In this document: positions 59,701 to 64,000 of the stretch, piece by piece
Position numbering within the stretch: position 1 is the stretch's first letter
Layout of the letters: each line of letters begins with the position of its first letter
From: Pseudoxanthomonas suwonensis 11-1
GTDB lineage: Bacteria; Pseudomonadota; Gammaproteobacteria; Xanthomonadales; Xanthomonadaceae
Reading direction: 5' to 3'
Assembly (NCBI RefSeq): GCF_000185965.1
Contig: NC_014924.1
Span: 1,550,001 to 1,614,000 of the forward strand
DNA: 64,000 nt
Made by a program: the position numbers and the translations under genes
Notes under the pieces: generated by a model
Told to the model about the DNA's origin: nothing
Database searches by the model: none
The model's input: the letters and a program-made list of their open reading frames with translations, nothing else

Positions 59701-61819
59701 CGATCCGTACCTGGTGGTGGCCGCCGACAAGGGCACGGCGAGCTTCTCCGACATCGCCAACGGCCTGGCCATCGCCCATGGCTTCTGGCTGGGCGACGCG
59801 TTCGCCTCCGGCGGCTCGGTCGGCTACGACCACAAGGGCATGGGCATCACCGCCCGCGGTGCCTGGGAGTCGGTCAAGCGCCACTTCCGCGCCCTGGGCC
59901 GCGACAGCCAGAGCGAGGACTTCACCTGCGTCGGCATCGGCGACATGTCCGGCGACGTGTTCGGCAACGGCATGCTGCTGTCCAGGCACATCCGCCTGGT
60001 CGCGGCGTTCGACCACCGCCACATCTTCCTGGACCCGGATCCGGACGCGGCGCGTTCCTTCGCCGAGCGCGAGCGCCTGTTCAAGCTGCCGCGCTCCAGC
60101 TGGGCCGACTACGACGGCAAGCTGATCAGCAAGGGCGGCGGCGTGTTCCCGCGCAGCGCCAAGTCGATCGAGATCAGCCCGCAGGTGCGCGAGGTGCTCG
60201 GCCTGGCCGACGACGTGCGCTCGCTGTCGCCGGCGGCGCTGATGCAGGCGATCCTGCGCGCGCCGGTGGACCTGCTGTGGAACGGCGGCATCGGCACCTA
60301 CGTCAAGGCCTCCAGCGAGCAGCATTCGGACGTGGGCGATCGCGCCAACAACGCCATCCGCGTCAACGGCGGCGAGCTGCGCTGCAAGGTGGTGGGCGAG
60401 GGCGGCAACCTGGGCATGAGCCAGCTGGGCCGCATCGAGGCCGCCCAGCAGGGCGTGCTGCTCAACACCGACTTCATCGACAACTCCGCCGGCGTGGACA
60501 CCTCCGACCACGAGGTGAACATCAAGATCCTGCTCAACGCCGCGGTGCAGGACGGCTCGCTGACCATGGCCGCCCGCAACAAGCTGCTGGCGTCGATGAC
60601 CGACGAGGTCGGCCGCCTGGTGCTGTTCGACAACTACCGCCAGAACCAGGCCATCAGCCTGATGGAGCGGATGAGCGCCAGGCGCCTCGGCTCCAAGCAG
60701 CACTTCATCCGCACCCTCGAGGCGCAGGGCCTGCTCGACCGCCAGATCGAGTTCCTGCCGTCGGATGCGGAGCTGTCGGCGCGCAAGGCCCGCGGCCAGG
60801 GCCTGACCCGTCCGGAGCTGTCGGTGCTGCTGTCCTACGCCAAGCTGGTCGCGTTCCAGCAGCTGCTGGATTCGGACATCCCCGAGGATCCGTACCTGTC
60901 CAAGGAGCTGCAGCGCTACTTCCCCGAGCCGTTGCAGAAGAAGTACGCGCCGCTGATGGAGAGGCACCGCCTGAAGCGCGAGATCATCGCCACCGCGGTG
61001 ACCAACCAGACCATCAACCGGATGGGCGCGACCTTCCTGCTGCGCATGCAGGAGGACACCGGCCGCAGCCCGGCCGAGGTGGCCAAGGCCTACACCATCA
61101 GCCGCGAGGTGCTGGACGCGCGCAGCCTGTGGAACCAGATCGACGCGCTGGACGGAAAGCTGCCGGAAGCCGCCCAGATCGACGCCCTGCAGGTGATCTG
61201 GAACCTGCAGCGCTCGTTCGTGCGCTGGCTGCTCAACCGCCCCGGCCCGATGCCCAGCATCGCCGCGGCGGTCGAGCGTTACCACGACGCGTTCAACGCC
61301 ATCCGCTCGGCCTCCGGCGTGCTGCCGGACTCGCAGCGCCCGGCCTACGAGGCCTCGCTGCAGGAGTGGAAGGACAAGGGCATGCCGCCGGCGCTGGCGC
61401 AGCAGCTGGCCGAACTGCCGTACCTGGAGCCGGCGTTCGACATCATCGAGCTGGCCGCCGAGCGCAAGCTCAAGCCGGTGGAGGTGTCGCGCGTGCACTT
61501 CCGCCTTGGCGAGGCCCTGGGCCTGCCGTGGCTGTTCGAGCAGATCGACGCGCTGGCCGTCGACGGCCGCTGGCACGCGGTCGCGCGCGGCGTGATGCGC
61601 GACGAGCTGGCGGCCCACCACCGCACCCTGGCTTCGCAGGCGGTGGCGCAGCCGGCTTCCGACCCGGATGCCAAGGTGCGGCAGTGGCTGCAGCGCGACG
61701 ATGCCTCGCTGCGCTTCACCCTGGGCATGCTCGAGGAGCTGTCGGCGCAGAAGACGCTCGACTATCCGACCCTGTCGGTGGCCGTGCAGAAGCTGGGCCA
61801 GCTCGCCTCGCGCGGCTGA
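56750..61819 (+). CDS. gdhB: NAD-specific glutamate dehydrogenase (large, ~180 kDa type)
   Basis: A 1,689-residue enzyme that oxidises glutamate to 2-oxoglutarate with NAD. N-terminal Lys/Ala repeat segment (residues ~1-50, coded by near-identical 9-base units GCTGCCAAG), ACT-like regulatory regions (~90-600) and the catalytic core around residues 870-1300: 'RGGLRWSDRREDFRTEVLG', 'KNTVIVPVGAKGGFYAK' and 'GDMSGDVFGNGML'. Length matches GDH-180 enzymes. ATG 56750 lies after a TACAAT box. Followed by a strong hairpin and nadK. The basic tail is outside the usual core and its purpose is unknown. Confidence 0.97.
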   Translation: MTPKPAAKAAKPAKTSPRKSAAPAPAKAAKAAKAAKASKARADKQAAPPVAQAPGFTLEPVIAASRKLVPAARQAELAGFLEAFYRRMEEDEFPHHEPQAWAAIGADMLEFARKRKPGTANVRVFNPALKANGWESPYTVLQIVNDDMPFLVDSVSMALAEMGVSVHVLGHPLVRIERDRAGKLAKVGEGKAESLMLLEIDRQPAEAMAAIGKRVAQVLAEVRAVVSDWGLMRDRMQTLADDLATRRMPVDDANRREAQEFLRWAANDHFILFGYREYRVLRQGGEDVLAPVEGSGLGLMRGHDSAAPRPVRTLAAHGLNEAGAGIEPLILTKTNARSRLHRKGYMDYIGVLEFDAGGRIIGEQRFLGLYTSSAYNRRPWEIPLVRERHEYVMRKSGLAPNSHSGKALRHILETLPREELFQSSPEDLYRTATGVLSLQERVRSRLFLRRDRYGRFFSALVYIPRERFNTDVRLRIEAMLREALHGEHVDASVVLGESPLAQLHLIVRPKAGEVVDLDIAALEGRLAHLLRNWQDDLRELLIARHGEAEGLRLASSYGRALPAGYIEDVSPELAANDVEQLAALAGPDDMRLGLHSTPREGGTSLHLKLYRQQDDIPLSDVLPLMENMGLRVITEHPYRLQASLPGGDTQPIHIQDFEVEAQADAGDAGALAAEFEQAFAAIWAGRAENDGFNRLILGAGLDWRQVSLLRGYWKYLLQTGVPFSQGSVEQTLARYPLPARLLVELFEARFDPASLNATQLRAAQQRLADQLRPLARGDEATVRILQEVVDARGGDRAARAEAVREALLKLLDRVDSLDDDRILRSFIDVIDATLRTSYFQRNADGNPAETISFKFDPAQIPELPKPRPYREIFVYGPRVEGVHLRFGPVARGGLRWSDRREDFRTEVLGLVKAQMVKNTVIVPVGAKGGFYAKRLPDPAVDRDAWFAEGVACYKLFIQGLLDITDNIVGGKIVPPRDVVRHDQDDPYLVVAADKGTASFSDIANGLAIAHGFWLGDAFASGGSVGYDHKGMGITARGAWESVKRHFRALGRDSQSEDFTCVGIGDMSGDVFGNGMLLSRHIRLVAAFDHRHIFLDPDPDAARSFAERERLFKLPRSSWADYDGKLISKGGGVFPRSAKSIEISPQVREVLGLADDVRSLSPAALMQAILRAPVDLLWNGGIGTYVKASSEQHSDVGDRANNAIRVNGGELRCKVVGEGGNLGMSQLGRIEAAQQGVLLNTDFIDNSAGVDTSDHEVNIKILLNAAVQDGSLTMAARNKLLASMTDEVGRLVLFDNYRQNQAISLMERMSARRLGSKQHFIRTLEAQGLLDRQIEFLPSDAELSARKARGQGLTRPELSVLLSYAKLVAFQQLLDSDIPEDPYLSKELQRYFPEPLQKKYAPLMERHRLKREIIATAVTNQTINRMGATFLLRMQEDTGRSPAEVAKAYTISREVLDARSLWNQIDALDGKLPEAAQIDALQVIWNLQRSFVRWLLNRPGPMPSIAAAVERYHDAFNAIRSASGVLPDSQRPAYEASLQEWKDKGMPPALAQQLAELPYLEPAFDIIELAAERKLKPVEVSRVHFRLGEALGLPWLFEQIDALAVDGRWHAVARGVMRDELAAHHRTLASQAVAQPASDPDAKVRQWLQRDDASLRFTLGMLEELSAQKTLDYPTLSVAVQKLGQLASRG

Positions 61820-61836
61820 TCCACTCTGCGCAGGTG

Positions 61837-61871
61837 ACGGAAACGGCGGCCTCGGGCCGCCGTTTCCGTTT
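61837..61871 (+). terminator. Terminator after NAD-glutamate dehydrogenase
   Basis: A perfect 14-bp stem ACGGAAACGGCGGC / complement, loop CTCGG, and a short T run. 17 bases after the stop. Confidence 0.8.
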
Positions 61872-61987
61872 GCGTGGCGGGTGGCGGTGGTCAGCGCCGT
61901 GCTGATTTCGGCGGTAACGAAAAACACCGCCGACACGCGGGCCGGTTATCCTCCCGCGACAGGGATGACCGCCGGATGGAGACATCG

Positions 61988-62758
61988 ATGACCGCAAGCC
62001 CCCGCATCGCCTTCCTCGCCAGCGCCGCGCCCGGCGCCCAGGAGGCGCTGGCCGCGCTGGTGGAGCGCCACGGCACCTGCCCGGTGCAGGAAGCCGACGT
62101 GATCTGCTCGCTCGGGGGCGACGGCTTCATGCTCCAGACCCTCCACCGCCACGGTGGCCTGGGCAAGCCGGTGTACGGCATGAAGCTGGGCACGGTCGGG
62201 TTCCTGATGAACCACTACCATGCCGACGACCTGCTCGAGCGCCTGGCCGCGGCCGAGCCGGCGATCCTGCGTCCGCTGGAGATGGTGGCGCAGACCGAGT
62301 CCGGCAGCACCGTCGGCTCGCTGGCCTACAACGAGGTCTCGCTGCTGCGCCAGACGCGCCAGGCGGCGCACATCCGCATCGACCTCAACGGGCAGCAGCG
62401 GCTGGACGAACTGGTCTGCGACGGCGTGATGGTGTGCACCCCGGCCGGCAGTACCGCCTACAACTTCTCCGCCCACGGCCCGATCCTGCCGCTGGGCTCG
62501 CAGACCATCGCCCTGACCCCGATCGCGGCGTTCCGCCCGCGGCGCTGGCGCGGCGCGATCCTCAAGGCCGAGACCGAAGTGCGCTTCGAGATACTGGATC
62601 CCTACAAGCGTCCGGTGAGCGTGACCGCCGATTCGCACGAGACCCGCGACGTGGTCGAAGTGGTGATCCGCGAATCGCGTGACCGCACCGTGACCCTTCT
62701 TTTCGACCCTGAACACAACCTCGAAGAACGTATCCTGAGCGAACAATTCGTGGTATGA
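61988..62758 (+). CDS. nadK: NAD kinase
   Basis: Phosphorylates NAD to NADP with ATP. The 256 residues carry 'SLGGDGFML' (catalytic Asp 45), 'KLGTVGFLM', '[21 protein letters not shown]' (NAD site). It is the short family form. ATG 61988 is preceded by GGAG six bases upstream; that GGAG overlaps a decoy ATG (61976) that is also in frame. Confidence 0.96.
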   Translation: MTASPRIAFLASAAPGAQEALAALVERHGTCPVQEADVICSLGGDGFMLQTLHRHGGLGKPVYGMKLGTVGFLMNHYHADDLLERLAAAEPAILRPLEMVAQTESGSTVGSLAYNEVSLLRQTRQAAHIRIDLNGQQRLDELVCDGVMVCTPAGSTAYNFSAHGPILPLGSQTIALTPIAAFRPRRWRGAILKAETEVRFEILDPYKRPVSVTADSHETRDVVEVVIRESRDRTVTLLFDPEHNLEERILSEQFVV

Positions 62759-62860
62759 CGTTGTAACCGCGCTGATCGCGCGCGGTGTGGAGGCCGGAGT
62801 GCCTCCGGGGAAACATTCGAAAAACTCGGAAGGAAGCTTCAACTGAAGGGGAGGGGTCCC

Positions 62861-63337
62861 GTGAAGTTGTGGTATCTGCTTTTCCTGTGCATGTTGCCGG
62901 CGCAGGCCGTCGGCGCGTGCGCGTTCGACACCAACCTGCAGCCCTTCAAGGTCGCCCGCAGTTCGCTGCTGGACTGGTCCGACCTGCCGCCTCCGGAACT
63001 GGAACAGGTGACGCTGACCCGCGGCCTCGGTGGCGGTGCGTCCTGCGACGAGCTCGGGTTCCTGAACATCCAGCTGAAGTGGCCGCGCGGTACGCCCTAC
63101 GACCTGGAGGAGATCGGCTTCGAGTACCGGGTCGTCTCCGGCGAGGCGCCGGAGGACCTGGTTCCGGACGCGCCGGTGGTGGCGCCGATCCGGGGACGGC
63201 GGACCGAGCACCAGCTGACCTGGAACGACGGAACACCGGATGGGCAGCAACCGCTCCACCTGGTGCTGGAAGTACGCCCGGTGACCGCCGAAGGCTGGCG
63301 CGGGCGTCCGTTGCAGGTGCGGGTCGACTCTCCCTGA
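62861..63337 (+). CDS. Secreted protein with beta-sandwich appearance (hypothetical)
   Basis: A 158-residue protein with a signal peptide (~1-19, 'LLFLCMLPAQAVGA') and a domain of alternating strands containing two Cys (~20 and ~62), possibly a disulfide. It resembles an Ig/FN3-like fold but no family is recognised. Start GTG 62861 follows GGGGAGGGG four bases away, a strong site. Upstream 62766-62806 has two short GC hairpins that could terminate nadK. Confidence 0.7.
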   Translation: MKLWYLLFLCMLPAQAVGACAFDTNLQPFKVARSSLLDWSDLPPPELEQVTLTRGLGGGASCDELGFLNIQLKWPRGTPYDLEEIGFEYRVVSGEAPEDLVPDAPVVAPIRGRRTEHQLTWNDGTPDGQQPLHLVLEVRPVTAEGWRGRPLQVRVDSP

Positions 63338-63366
63338 GGGCGGCGGCGCGGGCGTCGTGGCGGTGC

Positions 63367-63372
63367 CATAAT
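63367..63372 (+). promoter_or_regulatory. -10 box six bases before the 5'-nucleotidase start
   Basis: CATAAT ends six bases before ATG 63379, as in uup and moeB; a leaderless transcript is possible. Confidence 0.4.
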
Positions 63373-63378
63373 CGCCGC

Positions 63379-64000
63379 ATGACCGCGCCCGACCGCCATA
63401 TCCAGGACAACGCACCGCGGGTACTCACCGTGGCGGTGACCTCGCGTGCCCTGTTCGACCTGGAGGAAGGCCACTCGCTGTTCGAGCGCGAGGGCGTGGA
63501 CGCCTACGCCGAGTACCAGCGCCAGCTGGAGGACGAGATCCTCGAGCCGGGCGTGGCCTTCCCGGTGGTGCGCAAGCTGCTCGCGCTCAACCAGCGCCTG
63601 CCGGAGGATGCGCCGCAGGTGGAGGTGATCCTGCTGTCGCGCAACTCGGCCGACACCGGCCTGCGCATCTTCAACTCGATCCAGCACTACGGCCTGGACA
63701 TCGTGCGCGCGGTGTTCACCGCCGGCGAGCCGACCTGGCCGTACGTGGCGCCGTTCGGCACCAACCTGTTCCTGTCGGCCAACCCGGAGTCGGTGCGGCG
63801 TTCGCTGGAGCACGGGGTGGCGGCGGCGACCATCCTGCCGGCGCGCGCGGCCGACGCGGCGCGCGACCAGCTGCGCATCGCCTTCGACGGCGACGCGGTG
63901 ATCTTCGGCGACGAGAGCGAGCGCATCTCTCGCGAGCAGGGCGTGGCGGCATTCGGCCTGCACGAGCGCCAGCGCGCCCGCGAGCCCCTTTCCGGCGGCC
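63379..64000 (+). CDS. 5'-nucleotidase (PF06189 type), N-terminal part (3' end outside window)
   Basis: The frame is open to the window end; 207 complete codons are visible. Family features: 'TSRALFDLEEGH' (first Asp motif), 'LLSRNSADTGLRIFNS' and 'AFDGDAVIFGDESE' (Asp pair), typical of cytosolic 5'-nucleotidases of the HAD-like group that dephosphorylate nucleoside monophosphates. Acts in nucleotide turnover with nadK, guaA and apt in this window. The start ATG 63379 follows a CATAAT box by six bases. Full length cannot be judged. Confidence 0.9.
   Translation, partial: MTAPDRHIQDNAPRVLTVAVTSRALFDLEEGHSLFEREGVDAYAEYQRQLEDEILEPGVAFPVVRKLLALNQRLPEDAPQVEVILLSRNSADTGLRIFNSIQHYGLDIVRAVFTAGEPTWPYVAPFGTNLFLSANPESVRRSLEHGVAAATILPARAADAARDQLRIAFDGDAVIFGDESERISREQGVAAFGLHERQRAREPLSGG

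Noticed and set aside
56729-61936. A 1,735-residue open frame antisense to NAD-glutamate dehydrogenase
   Set aside because: It is a mirror of high-GC coding sequence with a His/Gln/Val-rich composition and no recognisable domains; the plus-strand gene is certain.

Overview
The window is GC-rich, gene-dense chromosomal DNA of a free-living gammaproteobacterium. The gene content points to the Xanthomonadaceae/Lysobacteraceae group (Lysobacter, Luteimonas, Pseudoxanthomonas, Stenotrophomonas or Xanthomonas relatives). The supporting features are a large TonB-dependent receptor, a PE-LIG-POL LigD, a ~1,690-residue NAD-glutamate dehydrogenase, ppsA divergent from ppsR, an acetyltransferase-TadA fusion, and heptameric repeats placed just after genes. 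I see no phage, transposase, rRNA, tRNA or CRISPR array. The genus is inferred, not shown.

Layout. 1-3.7 kb: end of moeA, a rhodanese-MoeB protein and a Kef-type cation/H+ antiporter. 3.7-5.0 kb: a DUF1244 gene divergent from folD. 5.1-10.7 kb: an alternative aa3-type oxidase cluster (subunit II, a fused subunit I-III, a small membrane protein, a DUF2231 protein) and, divergent from one another, a HemJ/CopD-like protein and CtaG. 10.7-15.0 kb: guaB, guaA and two small membrane or secreted proteins. 15.0-19.7 kb: DUF3606, ligD, then a PAS histidine kinase overlapping a single-domain response regulator. 20-25 kb: acyltransferase, SlyD-like isomerase, three small minus-strand genes, an M14-type peptidase and an HDOD protein. 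25.5-28.3 kb: TonB-dependent receptor with a strong terminator. 28.4-36.1 kb: Tat-exported epimerase-like protein, DUF1328, lipocalin fusion, YjdM, aldo/keto reductase, DJ-1-like protein, Inh-type lipoprotein, GNAT-TadA fusion, DUF2721 and orn. 36.4-41.4 kb: ppsA and its divergent regulator ppsR, DUF1249, a luciferase-like oxidoreductase. 41.6-48.9 kb: cold-shock protein, GST, selO, apt, dbpA, uup, SRPBCC protein. 48.9-49.8 kb: a secreted barnase-like RNase and its barstar inhibitor. 50-56.6 kb: sodA, an inverted pair of a repeated element, and a TetR-MFP-RND efflux operon. 56.7-64 kb: NAD-glutamate dehydrogenase, nadK, a secreted protein, and the start of a 5'-nucleotidase.

How the genes work together. 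Most are core metabolism: purine synthesis and salvage (guaB, guaA, apt), one-carbon folate (folD), molybdopterin (moeA, moeB), gluconeogenic switching (ppsA/ppsR), NADP and glutamate (nadK, gdh), and RNA turnover (orn, dbpA, tadA). Accessory functions are an alternative terminal oxidase, end-joining ligase, multidrug efflux, superoxide defence and a secreted RNase with its antidote. The less ordinary material lies between and around genes: seven-base repeats that begin at stop codons at three loci, a ~300-bp element present as an inverted pair between sodA and the efflux operon, -10 boxes only 6-8 bases before start codons, a palindrome over the efflux repressor's own -10, and several two-domain fusions.
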